Shown: positions 1 to 5,726 of the stretch, piece by piece | Layout of the letters: each line of letters opens with the position of its first letter | Position numbering within the stretch: the first letter of the stretch is position 1 | Assembly: GCA_947643685.1 (NCBI GenBank) | Contig: CANRXD010000130.1 | Location: 1 to 5,726 of the forward strand | DNA from: an uncultured Clostridium sp. | GTDB taxonomy: Bacteria > Bacillota > Clostridia > Lachnospirales > Lachnospiraceae | Reading direction: 5' to 3' | DNA length: 5,726 nucleotides | Notes under the pieces: model-generated | Told to the model about the DNA's origin: nothing | Seen by the model: only the letters and a program-made list of their open reading frames with translations | Databases searched by the model: none | Program-made: the position numbers and the translations under genes

Positions 1-15
1 AGTATTCAATAATTA

Positions 16-21
16 TATACT
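16..21 (+). promoter_or_regulatory. Possible -10 box upstream of the exonuclease III gene
   Basis: TATACT matches the vegetative -10 consensus (TATAAT) at five of six positions and lies 32 bp before the chosen ATG, in an AT-rich leader. The -35 box would fall before base 1, so the promoter cannot be confirmed. This is a weak call based on one hexamer and its position. Confidence 0.25.
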
Positions 22-42
22 GACTCCATTTGGTAAATGATT

Positions 43-46
43 GGAG
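43..46 (+). promoter_or_regulatory. Ribosome binding site fixing the exonuclease III start
   Basis: GGAG lies seven bases before ATG 54, the normal spacing. The frame is also open from a TTG at base 30, but that start has no purine-rich site before it and would add eight residues ahead of the beta strand that normally begins this family. The site therefore favours ATG 54. Confidence 0.6.
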
Positions 47-53
47 ATTATAT

Positions 54-827
54 ATGAAGAAAATGATTTCCTGGAATGTGAATGGTTTAAGGGCCTGCCT
101 TGGGAAAGGCTTTCTGGAATATGTGAAGGAAACAGATGCAGATATTTTCTGTATTCAGGAGAGCAAGCTGCAGGAGGGGCAGGCCGAGATCGACCTCCCC
201 GGATATCACCAGTACTGGAATTACGCGGAGAAGAAAGGATATTCCGGAACAGCCATGTTTACAAAAGAAGAGCCCATATCGGTCTTTTATGGGCTTGGCA
301 TTCCAGAGCATGATAAGGAAGGCCGGGTGATTACGGCAGAGTTTCCCGGCTATTATGTGGTCACATGCTATACACCCAACTCTCAGGACGGCTTAAAGCG
401 TCTGGACTACCGAATGGAGTGGGAGGATGCTTTCCGCGCTTATTTAAAAAAGTTAGAGGAAAAGAAACCGGTGATTTTCTGCGGCGACTTAAATGTGGCC
501 CATAAGGAGATTGATCTGAAAAATCCGAAGACCAATCGAAAGAACGCTGGTTTCACTGACGAAGAGAGAAACAAATTCACAGAGCTCCTGGGGGCGGGAT
601 TTGTTGATACCTGGAGGTATTTTAACCCGGATAAAGAAGGAGTATATTCCTGGTGGTCCTACCGGTTCTCAGCCCGGGCGAAAAATGCCGGGTGGCGCAT
701 TGATTATTTCTGTGTGTCTGAGTGTCTGAAGGACAGGCTGGTGAGTGCGGATATTCACACAGATGTGATGGGAAGTGACCATTGTCCGGTGGAGCTTTTG
801 ATTGATGAGGAGGCCAGGGCACGATGA
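54..827 (+). CDS. xth: Exodeoxyribonuclease III / AP endonuclease (ExoIII-ExoA family)
   Basis: A Mg-dependent DNA repair enzyme of 257 residues, a usual length for Gram-positive ExoA. The family cuts the backbone 5' of abasic sites and trims 3' blocks or ends in cytoplasmic base-excision repair. The signature motifs of the endonuclease/exonuclease/phosphatase fold are visible in order: SWNVNGLRA with Asn8; IQESK with metal-binding Glu36; CYTPN with Tyr106; GDLNVAH with Asp145 and Asn147; WRIDYF with Asp217; and GSDHCPV with Asp242 and the catalytic His243. All catalytic positions are intact, and there is no signal peptide or membrane segment. ATG 54 is chosen because GGAG lies seven bases upstream. 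The stop codon (825-827) overlaps the ATG of the following ABC-F gene, so the two are probably co-transcribed and translationally coupled. The family assignment is secure. The exact in vivo balance of exonuclease and AP endonuclease activity cannot be read from sequence. Confidence 0.96.
   Translation: MKKMISWNVNGLRACLGKGFLEYVKETDADIFCIQESKLQEGQAEIDLPGYHQYWNYAEKKGYSGTAMFTKEEPISVFYGLGIPEHDKEGRVITAEFPGYYVVTCYTPNSQDGLKRLDYRMEWEDAFRAYLKKLEEKKPVIFCGDLNVAHKEIDLKNPKTNRKNAGFTDEERNKFTELLGAGFVDTWRYFNPDKEGVYSWWSYRFSARAKNAGWRIDYFCVSECLKDRLVSADIHTDVMGSDHCPVELLIDEEARAR
808..813 (+). promoter_or_regulatory. Shine-Dalgarno site for the ABC-F gene inside the exonuclease III end
   Basis: A perfect AGGAGG lies ten bases before ATG 824, within the last codons of the exonuclease gene. 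It marks ATG 824 as the natural ABC-F start, although that ATG is now out of frame with the rest of the gene. Confidence 0.65.
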
Positions 828-965
828 ATCTGGTGACAGCAGCATCTGACAAAATCATATACAGAGCGGCTCCTGCTCGACGACACGGACTTTTCCATCA
901 ACGAGGGTGATAAGATTGGTCTGATTGGCATCAACGGCACCGGAAAGTCCACACTCCTTAAGCTT
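824..965 (+). pseudogene. Frame-disrupted 5' end of the ABC-F gene, including Walker A
   Basis: ATG 824 overlaps the exonuclease stop (ATGA) and reads MNLVTA, a typical opening for this ABC-F group. It then leaves the frame and stops at TGA 908-910 after 28 codons. From CAT 843 the frame that continues into the main ORF reads HLTKSYTERLLL and then the Walker A motif GINGTGKST (927-953). That frame is closed upstream by TGA 834-836 and has no ATG, GTG or TTG before GTG 966. Inserting two bases after G842 (for example turning G-CAT into GAA-CAT) would restore MNLVTAEHLTKSYTERLLL and a 609-residue protein. The simplest reading is a 2-base deletion, either a real mutation or a sequence error. A +1 ribosomal frameshift skipping G842 would also join the frames, but I see no recognised slippery signal. 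Confidence 0.8.
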
Positions 966-2651
966 GTGGCCGGGCTTGAGGAGCCGGATTCGGGAACCAT
1001 TGTGCGGGGAAGAAATCTGGATATCCGGTATCTGCCGCAGGATCCCGTTTTTAAGAATGGAGAGACAATTTTAGAGAGCGTTCTCAGGGAAAATGAGGGA
1101 CATGGGCATGTCTGGGACCTGGAGAGTCAGGCAAAGACGATTTTAAACAGGCTGGGAATTTCCGATTGCAGCGAGAAGGTGGATCATTTATCCGGCGGGC
1201 AGAAAAAACGAACGGCTCTGGCTTCGGTTCTTTTATCGACAGCGGATCTTTTGATTCTGGATGAGCCGACGAACCATCTGGACAGTGAGATGGCTGACTG
1301 GCTGGAGGATTATTTAAAGAAATTTAAAGGCACGCTTCTTATGATTACTCATGACCGGTATTTTCTGGACAGCGTGACCAACAGGATTGTAGAACTGGAT
1401 AACGGAAAGCTTTACAGCTATCAGACTAATTATGAGGGATTCCTGGAGCGAAAAGCTGAACGAATGAGTATGGAGCGGGCATCGGAGCGGAAACGCCAGT
1501 CAATTCTCAGAGGAGAGCTGGAATGGATGCGGCGTGGTGCAAGAGCCAGGTCCACGAAGCAGAAGGGCCGGATCCAGCGCTATGAGGCTCTGCGGAATAA
1601 GAAGGGACTGGCCGCGGAAGAGAGTGTGGAAATGGAGTCGGTTTCCAGCCGGCTGGGGCGGACAACGGTGGAAATTTCGAATCTGTGCAAGGCCTATGGT
1701 GACAAAGCGCTGATTCGGGATTATACCTATTTTTTCCTGAAAAATGACAGGATCGGATATATCGGCCCCAACGGAAGCGGGAAATCCACGCTGATGAAAA
1801 TCATCGCAGGTTGGGAACAGCCGGATTCCGGGACAGTGGAGATCGGGCAGACGGTGAAGATCGGTTATTTCTCGCAGGAAAATGAGGACATGGACGTAAG
1901 CCTTAAGGTAATTGATTACATCCGGAATGTGGCGGAGTATGTGAAAACAAAGGACGGCAGCATCAACGCGTCCCAGATGCTGGAGCGGTTTCTGTTTCCG
2001 CCGTCGATACAGCATGCGGTAATCGGAAGACTGTCTGGTGGAGAGCGGAGAAGGCTGTACCTTTTGCGGGTCCTTATGGAGGAGCCCAATGTCCTGATTC
2101 TGGACGAACCGACCAACGATCTGGATATCCGGACACTGATGATTCTGGAAGATTATCTGGATAGCTTTCAGGGAATTGTGATTGCCGTATCCCATGACCG
2201 GTATTTTCTGGACCGGGTTGTGAGCCGGATTTTTGCGTTTGAGGGGAACGGCGTTTTGCGTCAATATGAAGGTGGGTTTACGGATTATGCGCTGCGAAAA
2301 GCCGCTGAAAATGGGGAAGAATCAGGCATAAAGGCCAAAACGGACAAAGAAGCGAAAGCAGCAGCAAGGGCAAATGCTCCCGAAACGGATAAGGGGCAGC
2401 GTACCCGCGGACCACAAAAACTTAAGTTTACCTATAAAGAGCAAAGGGATTATGAGACCATTGAGGCTGACATTGCGGCTCTGGAAGACAGAATTGCTGT
2501 GTTGGAGAGCGAGATGGAAGCCTCTGCCCGTGATTTTGTGAAGCTGAATCATCTTATGGAGGAGAAAAAAGAGCTGGAAACAGCATTGGAGGAAAAGATG
2601 GAAAGGTGGATGTATCTTGAAGAGCTTGCGGCAAAGATTGCAGCACAGTAA
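966..2651 (+). CDS. ABC-F family ATPase, Uup-like, missing its N-terminus in frame
   Basis: This is the open remainder (561 residues from GTG 966) of a soluble ABC-F ATPase with two nucleotide-binding domains. Such proteins act at the ribosome or in DNA and translation quality control and are not transporters; no membrane segment is seen. Numbering follows the frame-corrected 609-residue protein. Domain 1 has the LSGGQ signature at 123-127, Walker B LLILDEPTNHLD at 143-154 and the switch His at 177. A basic helical linker rich in Arg and Lys spans about 210-268. Domain 2 has Walker A GPNGSGKST at 315-323, LSGGE at 404-408, Walker B VLILDEPTNDLD at 424-435 and His458. A Lys/Ala-rich segment leads to a C-terminal coiled coil at about 532-609, which points to the Uup subgroup. 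GTG 966 lies after Walker A of domain 1 and has no evident ribosome binding site, so it is probably not a natural start. If the frameshift is real, domain 1 cannot bind ATP normally. A resistance-type ABC-F is less likely, given the coiled-coil tail and conserved context. Confidence 0.88.
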   Translation: MAGLEEPDSGTIVRGRNLDIRYLPQDPVFKNGETILESVLRENEGHGHVWDLESQAKTILNRLGISDCSEKVDHLSGGQKKRTALASVLLSTADLLILDEPTNHLDSEMADWLEDYLKKFKGTLLMITHDRYFLDSVTNRIVELDNGKLYSYQTNYEGFLERKAERMSMERASERKRQSILRGELEWMRRGARARSTKQKGRIQRYEALRNKKGLAAEESVEMESVSSRLGRTTVEISNLCKAYGDKALIRDYTYFFLKNDRIGYIGPNGSGKSTLMKIIAGWEQPDSGTVEIGQTVKIGYFSQENEDMDVSLKVIDYIRNVAEYVKTKDGSINASQMLERFLFPPSIQHAVIGRLSGGERRRLYLLRVLMEEPNVLILDEPTNDLDIRTLMILEDYLDSFQGIVIAVSHDRYFLDRVVSRIFAFEGNGVLRQYEGGFTDYALRKAAENGEESGIKAKTDKEAKAAARANAPETDKGQRTRGPQKLKFTYKEQRDYETIEADIAALEDRIAVLESEMEASARDFVKLNHLMEEKKELETALEEKMERWMYLEELAAKIAAQ

Positions 2652-2711
2652 GGGAAGCTCTTTTCAGGAAAGCGGGAAACGTGTACGGATTTCACTTATA
2701 ATTTCCTTATC

Positions 2712-2724
2712 TTTTATCATAAAA
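2712..2724. repeat. AT-rich palindrome in the leader of the 208-residue gene
   Basis: TTTTAT and ATAAAA are perfect inverted copies flanking a single C. They sit directly before the GCCGATAT element, where the spacer of such a promoter would lie. This could be an operator half-site pair or chance in AT-rich DNA. It is too tight to fold as a hairpin. Confidence 0.3.
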
Positions 2725-2725
2725 T

Positions 2726-2733
2726 GCCGATAT
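2726..2733 (+). promoter_or_regulatory. Possible SigD (sigma-28) type -10 element, GCCGATAT
   Basis: GCCGATAT is identical to the -10 consensus I know for the flagellar sigma factor SigD of Gram-positive bacteria. It lies 83 bp before the start of the 208-residue gene, at a sensible promoter distance. The matching -35 (TAAA about 15 bases upstream) is poor: the bases there read TTAT or TATC. A competing vegetative -10, TATAAT at 2697-2702, is exact but also lacks a recognisable -35. The motif is seen directly; its use as a promoter is inference. Confidence 0.35.
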
Positions 2734-2802
2734 AGACTAATAAGAGGAATAACAGGATAAACGGACTCAGGCAAACGATATATGTGGTTATGTGTCTGAG
2801 GG

Positions 2803-2809
2803 AAAGGAG
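2803..2809 (+). promoter_or_regulatory. Ribosome binding site fixing the start of the 208-residue gene
   Basis: AAAGGAG ends seven bases before ATG 2817. The frame is also open from GTG 2784, but that start would place this strong site inside the coding sequence, so ATG 2817 is preferred. Confidence 0.75.
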
Positions 2810-2816
2810 ATTTCAT

Positions 2817-3443
2817 ATGCAGGTTAATGTAACTCAGGATGTAACTGTCAAACAGTATACACAGGCGGCTCAGGATTTGGAAAAAGTCACGTCCGCGGCA
2901 ACAGAAAAAACAGATGGTAAGGAAAATGCTTCCAACGTTCAGAAACCGGATACGGATCGCGCAGAATTTAATAAGGATAAGGTGGTTACCACTAAAATGA
3001 GCGATTCAGAGAGGGCTTCTCTTGTAAATAGTCTGAAAGAAGATCTGAATAATCAGATGTCCCGCTTTACAAATATGATGATGCAGACCTTCCAGAAGCA
3101 GGGCATTACAGTGAATATCGCCAATGACAGCAATGATTTCTGGAAGATGATCGCCAGCGGCAACTTTACAGTGGATTCTCAGACGAAAGCGGAAGCTCAG
3201 GAAGCGATTTCAGAAAATGGCTACTGGGGAGTGGCACAGACATCCCAGAGAATTTTTGATTTCGCGTATGCCCTTGCAGGAGATGACGCAGATAAAATGA
3301 AGGAAATGCAGGCGGCTGTGGAAAAGGGATTCCAGCAGGCAGGAGCAGCATGGGGCGGTGATCTTCCGTCCATTTGCGGCGATACCCGTTCGGCAGTCGG
3401 CAAGCTGTTTGAGGATTACTATGCCAAACAGGGAGACAAATAG
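2817..3443 (+). CDS. Uncharacterised 208-residue soluble protein
   Basis: I do not recognise a named family. The protein is hydrophilic, with no signal peptide, no membrane segment and one cysteine (about residue 187). Residues 1-60 are low in hydrophobics and rich in Thr, Lys, Asp and Gln, so probably flexible. Residues 61-100 form a likely amphipathic helix rich in Met and Gln (FTNMMMQTFQKQG). Residues 105-200 look like the structured core, with aromatic and glycine landmarks: NDFWKMIASGNFTVD, NGYWGVAQTSQRIFDFA, and a helix ending in GFQQAGAAWGGDLP. From general memory, proteins of this build occur singly in Clostridia, often with flagellar or chemotaxis genes. That is a recollection and not proof, but it fits the SigD-like element upstream. 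The gene stands alone: 165 bp follow the ABC-F stop, and a strong terminator lies 48 bp after its own stop. The start is set by AAAGGAG seven bases before ATG 2817. Confidence 0.85.
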   Translation: MQVNVTQDVTVKQYTQAAQDLEKVTSAATEKTDGKENASNVQKPDTDRAEFNKDKVVTTKMSDSERASLVNSLKEDLNNQMSRFTNMMMQTFQKQGITVNIANDSNDFWKMIASGNFTVDSQTKAEAQEAISENGYWGVAQTSQRIFDFAYALAGDDADKMKEMQAAVEKGFQQAGAAWGGDLPSICGDTRSAVGKLFEDYYAKQGDK

Positions 3444-3490
3444 TGAAGCCGGGCATTTTAAAAACGGATTTTATTCCCGACCAGGGCCAG

Positions 3491-3535
3491 GAATGGCAAA
3501 GCGGTATTGTGGATGTATCGCTTTGCCATTCTTTT
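3491..3535 (+). terminator. Rho-independent terminator after the 208-residue gene
   Basis: GAATGGCAAAGCG (3491-3503) and CGCTTTGCCATTC (3519-3531) form a perfect 13-bp stem around a 15-base loop, which can close further through wobble pairs. TTTT follows at once, and the DNA stays T-rich to about 3552. On the opposite strand no T-run follows, so it works in the + direction. It separates the unknown gene from the c-di-GMP gene, which therefore probably has its own promoter in 3532-3573; I see no convincing -35/-10 pair there. Confidence 0.88.
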
Positions 3536-3573
3536 GAGTTTCATAGTTTTTTATAAAAAAGGGAATATAGTAT

Positions 3574-5244
3574 ATGGAAAAACAAAAAATTTTAATTGTG
3601 GACGATTCGGAGATGAACCGGGATCTGCTGATTGATATCCTGGATGACCAGTATGATATCGTGGAGGCGGATAATGGCGCGGACGCCATTGCGATTCTTG
3701 CACGGCAGAGGGCAGATTTCTCGCTTTTACTTCTGGATATTATGATGCCTGAAATGGACGGGTTTGAAGTGCTGGCCCACATAAATAAAAATCACTGGAA
3801 TGATACCTTTGCTGTTATGATGATTTCGGCTGATGATTCACCAGCGAATATAAAACGCGCCTATGATCTGGGGGCTTTTGACTATATTGGCCGCCCCTTC
3901 GACTCAAGTATCGTCCGGCGCCGGATTTCCAATACGATGTTTTTATATGCCAAACAACAGCGTCTGGAAAAAATAATTGCGGAACAATTCCGTGAACAGG
4001 AAAAAAATAATGAGCTGCTGACCTCAATTTTGTCTCATATTGTAGAATTCCGCAACGGAGAGAGCAGCCTGCACGTGCTGCATGTGAAGACCATTACAAA
4101 GCTTCTGCTGGAACAGCTGGTGCATCAGACGGACAGCTATCCTTTATCAAAATCAGATATTACATTGATAAGCACTGCCTCTTCCCTGCATGATATTGGA
4201 AAAATTTCGATTTCCGATGAAATTCTCAATAAACCGGGGCGTCTTACCGCAGAAGAATTTGAGATAATGAAAACCCATTCGGCTGTAGGTGCCCAAATGC
4301 TGATGGAATTGCCAATGGAACAGCAGGAGACGCCGCTGGTTAAGGTCGCTTTTGAAATATGCAGGTGGCATCATGAAAGATATGACGGCAGCGGATATCC
4401 GGACGGATTAAAAGGGGAGGAAATTCCCATCACCGCTCAGGTGGTTGCTTTGGCGGATGTGTACGATGCTTTGACCAGTGAGAGATGCTATAAAAAAGCG
4501 TTTTCCCATGAGAAAGCGCTGAGCATGATTATGGAAGGACAATGCGGTGTCTTTAGTCCGGTTCTTTTACAGTGCCTGGAGGAAATTTCAGAGACGCTGA
4601 AACGTGAGCTGTTTAACGGCCGGATGGAAAAAAAGACGGAAGATATCCGGAACATGGGAGGCAAGATTGACTATGACAGGCTGTTTACCCGGGAAAAATA
4701 TACGCTTATGCCCGGAAGCCGGCGGCAGCAGCAGCTGTTGTATGTGGATTCTCTGACAAATGTTTTTAACCGCCGTTATTGCGATGAATTTTTTCAGAGC
4801 GGAGAAGAGATTCAGGCAATTGTGGTAATTGATGCAGATAATTTTAAGCATATTAATGATACATATGGTCACTCGGTGGGAGACATTGTGCTGCAGGGCA
4901 TTGCTCAGGCAATTTCCTCCTGCGTTCGAAGAACAGACGCTGTGGTCCGCTATGGCGGAGATGAGTTTGTTATCATATTTAACAGTATTCCGGCATCCGC
5001 CTATAAACAAAAGCTGGAAGCCATAAGGAAGACGGTTGATGCGCTGGTGCTGGACGGATACCCGGAAATTCATATGACCGTAAGCATAGGTGGAGCATAT
5101 GGAGAGGGAAAGCCGAAGGAACTGTTTAAAATTGCAGACAGTATGATGTACCGGTCGAAGGCAGCAAAAAACCAGGTGACAATCTGCTTCCTTGATAAAG
5201 AGAATAAAGAAAATTATGAAGACGAGGAAGAAAAAGAAGATTAA
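3574..5244 (+). CDS. Response regulator with receiver, HD-GYP and GGDEF domains (c-di-GMP turnover)
   Basis: A 556-residue cytoplasmic regulator that may both make and break cyclic di-GMP. The receiver (about 1-125) has acidic Asp10/Asp11, phosphoacceptor Asp55 (LLLLDIMMPEMDG) and switch Ser85. The usual Lys before Pro is Arg107 (GRPF). A helical linker (about 126-155) leads to an HD-GYP phosphodiesterase domain (about 150-345) with Glu163, His167, the HDIGK motif His206-Asp207, His235, His266-His267, GSGYP at 273-276 and Asp295. These match the metal-binding set I recall for the family. A GGDEF diguanylate cyclase domain (about 388-540) has DSLTNVFNRR, metal Asp420, NDTYGH, an intact GGDEF at 461-465 and an RxxD inhibitory site at 452-455. 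The tail is very acidic. No membrane segment is seen. Both catalytic sites look complete, so activity may switch with phosphorylation; which one dominates cannot be told from sequence. ATG 3574 follows AAGGG by ten bases. The Hpt gene downstream is a likely partner. Confidence 0.95.
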   Translation: MEKQKILIVDDSEMNRDLLIDILDDQYDIVEADNGADAIAILARQRADFSLLLLDIMMPEMDGFEVLAHINKNHWNDTFAVMMISADDSPANIKRAYDLGAFDYIGRPFDSSIVRRRISNTMFLYAKQQRLEKIIAEQFREQEKNNELLTSILSHIVEFRNGESSLHVLHVKTITKLLLEQLVHQTDSYPLSKSDITLISTASSLHDIGKISISDEILNKPGRLTAEEFEIMKTHSAVGAQMLMELPMEQQETPLVKVAFEICRWHHERYDGSGYPDGLKGEEIPITAQVVALADVYDALTSERCYKKAFSHEKALSMIMEGQCGVFSPVLLQCLEEISETLKRELFNGRMEKKTEDIRNMGGKIDYDRLFTREKYTLMPGSRRQQQLLYVDSLTNVFNRRYCDEFFQSGEEIQAIVVIDADNFKHINDTYGHSVGDIVLQGIAQAISSCVRRTDAVVRYGGDEFVIIFNSIPASAYKQKLEAIRKTVDALVLDGYPEIHMTVSIGGAYGEGKPKELFKIADSMMYRSKAAKNQVTICFLDKENKENYEDEEEKED

Positions 5245-5324
5245 AGGAGCCTGATTGCGGGCATCCCTGAACAGAAGCCTTTGGGACTTTTTCGGTAACT
5301 GAGAGGAAGCCGGACAGATGCCGG
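5243..5324 (+). other. Possible structured leader between the c-di-GMP gene and the Hpt gene
   Basis: The 112-bp spacer can form several helices. AAAGG (5243-5247) pairs with CCTTT (5278-5282). GGCATC (5260-5265) pairs with GATGCC (5317-5322) over about 50 bases. CTTTTT can pair with GAGAGG with wobbles, and GCCGGACA occurs twice as a direct repeat (5309-5316, 5320-5327). The stretch from AAGCC through AAGCCGG to the closing GATGCC loosely recalls the 3' half of c-di-GMP-I (GEMM) riboswitches, but the second helix and GCAAA tract of that class are missing. The pairings are seen; any regulatory role is speculative. Confidence 0.2.
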
Positions 5325-5356
5325 ACAATATATAAAAAGAAAGAGAGAATGGTATT

Positions 5357-5719
5357 ATGAATCTAAAAGATTGTTATATGAGTTGTGGCGGTAATTTTGA
5401 CAGTGTTCTGGAAAGACTGAGACGGGAGCAGACAGTCCAGAAATTTGTTTATAAATTTCTGGACGATAAGAGCTTTGAACTGTTTGAGACGTCTATGGAA
5501 AAAAAGGATTATAAAGAGGCGCTCCGTGCTGTCCATACCCTTAAGGGGATTTGCCAGAATCTTTCCTTTGACAGGCTCTATGCCAGCAGCAGCCTTGTGA
5601 CTAACGCGTTAAAAGAAGATAATTATGAGAAAGCCATTGAGCTGACGCCCCAGCTGTCTGACGATTATAAACAGGTAGTGAATACGGTCAGGGAATATAA
5701 AGAATCCAGGGGGGAATAA
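5357..5719 (+). CDS. Histidine phosphotransfer (Hpt) domain protein
   Basis: A 120-residue, single-domain phosphotransfer protein, complete in the window. Its clearest mark is AVHTLKGICQNLSF, where His60 (codon 5534-5536) is the predicted phosphoacceptor in the HxLKG motif. The rest fits the helical bundle of the Hpt fold: helices at about 15-35, 37-50, 51-72, 74-88 and 90-117, with a charged C-terminus. Such proteins carry a phosphoryl group between receiver domains, typically from a hybrid sensor kinase to a final response regulator. They have no enzyme activity of their own. The gene lies 112 bp after the REC/HD-GYP/GGDEF gene in the same direction, so that regulator is the obvious candidate partner, but pairing is inferred only from position. 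ATG 5357 is preceded by a modest purine tract, AAGAGAG, nine bases away. No kinase is visible here, and only seven bases remain after the stop. Confidence 0.9.
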   Translation: MNLKDCYMSCGGNFDSVLERLRREQTVQKFVYKFLDDKSFELFETSMEKKDYKEALRAVHTLKGICQNLSFDRLYASSSLVTNALKEDNYEKAIELTPQLSDDYKQVVNTVREYKESRGE

Positions 5720-5726
5720 CAAAACA

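Noticed and set aside
30..53. TTG 30 as an earlier start for exonuclease III
   Set aside because: No ribosome binding site precedes it, while GGAG is well placed for ATG 54, and the added residues do not fit the family's N-terminus.
824..910. A deliberate 28-codon leader peptide before the ABC-F gene
   Set aside because: Some ABC-F genes have regulatory leader peptides, but here the shifted frame encodes the ABC-F N-terminus and Walker A across the same bases, so a frameshift explains the peptide better.
1500..2264. 254-codon open frame on the minus strand inside the ABC-F gene
   Set aside because: It lies fully opposite conserved ABC-F domains, its translation shows no recognisable motif, and it is rich in Pro, His, Gln and Arg as expected of an antisense shadow.
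2652..2690. Terminator directly after the ABC-F gene
   Set aside because: Only a weak bulged stem (GCTCTTT with AAAGC) is possible, and no T-run follows it.
3444..3485. A second hairpin (CGGG with CCCG) before the terminator
   Set aside because: It has only four base pairs across a long AT-rich loop; the 13-bp stem at 3491-3531 accounts for termination.
4588..5328. 246-codon open frame on the minus strand opposite the GGDEF domain
   Set aside because: It is antisense to well-conserved cyclase motifs. Its hydrophobic run of Phe and Ile is merely the complement of the acidic Glu/Lys codons at the end of the + strand gene.

Overview
The window (5,726 bp, moderate GC, all genes on the + strand) looks like chromosomal DNA from a low-GC Gram-positive anaerobe of the Clostridia, most likely a motile Lachnospiraceae. 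This rests on codon and residue usage, strong AGGAGG-type Shine-Dalgarno sites, the style of the ExoIII and ABC-F proteins and the REC/HD-GYP/GGDEF protein type. It is an inference from general familiarity, not a database match.

Region 1 (1-2651) is a housekeeping pair: an exodeoxyribonuclease III/AP endonuclease gene (54-827), then an ABC-F ATPase of the Uup type whose natural ATG overlaps the exonuclease stop codon (ATGA). As given, the ABC-F reading frame is broken near its seventh codon. The N-terminal residues and Walker A motif are present in the DNA, but two bases appear to be missing around 842/843, so the continuous open frame has no usual start until GTG 966, downstream of Walker A.

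Region 2 (2652-3573) holds a single gene for a 208-residue soluble protein I cannot name. It has its own leader, with a GCCGATAT element like the -10 box of the flagellar sigma factor (SigD/sigma-28) next to an AT-rich palindrome. It ends at a clear Rho-independent terminator with a 13-bp perfect stem.

Region 3 (3574-5719) is a signalling pair. The first gene encodes a 556-residue response regulator with receiver, HD-GYP (c-di-GMP phosphodiesterase) and GGDEF (diguanylate cyclase) domains, all with their key residues. The second encodes a 120-residue histidine phosphotransfer (Hpt) protein. A 112-bp spacer between them can fold and faintly resembles the 3' half of a c-di-GMP-I riboswitch, but I do not consider that established. 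Together they suggest a phosphorelay controlling c-di-GMP turnover, with the sensor kinase outside this window.

I found no mobile element, CRISPR array, tRNA or rRNA. The points most worth a second look are the ABC-F frameshift, the bifunctional c-di-GMP regulator with its Hpt partner, and the possible SigD-type promoter before the unknown gene.
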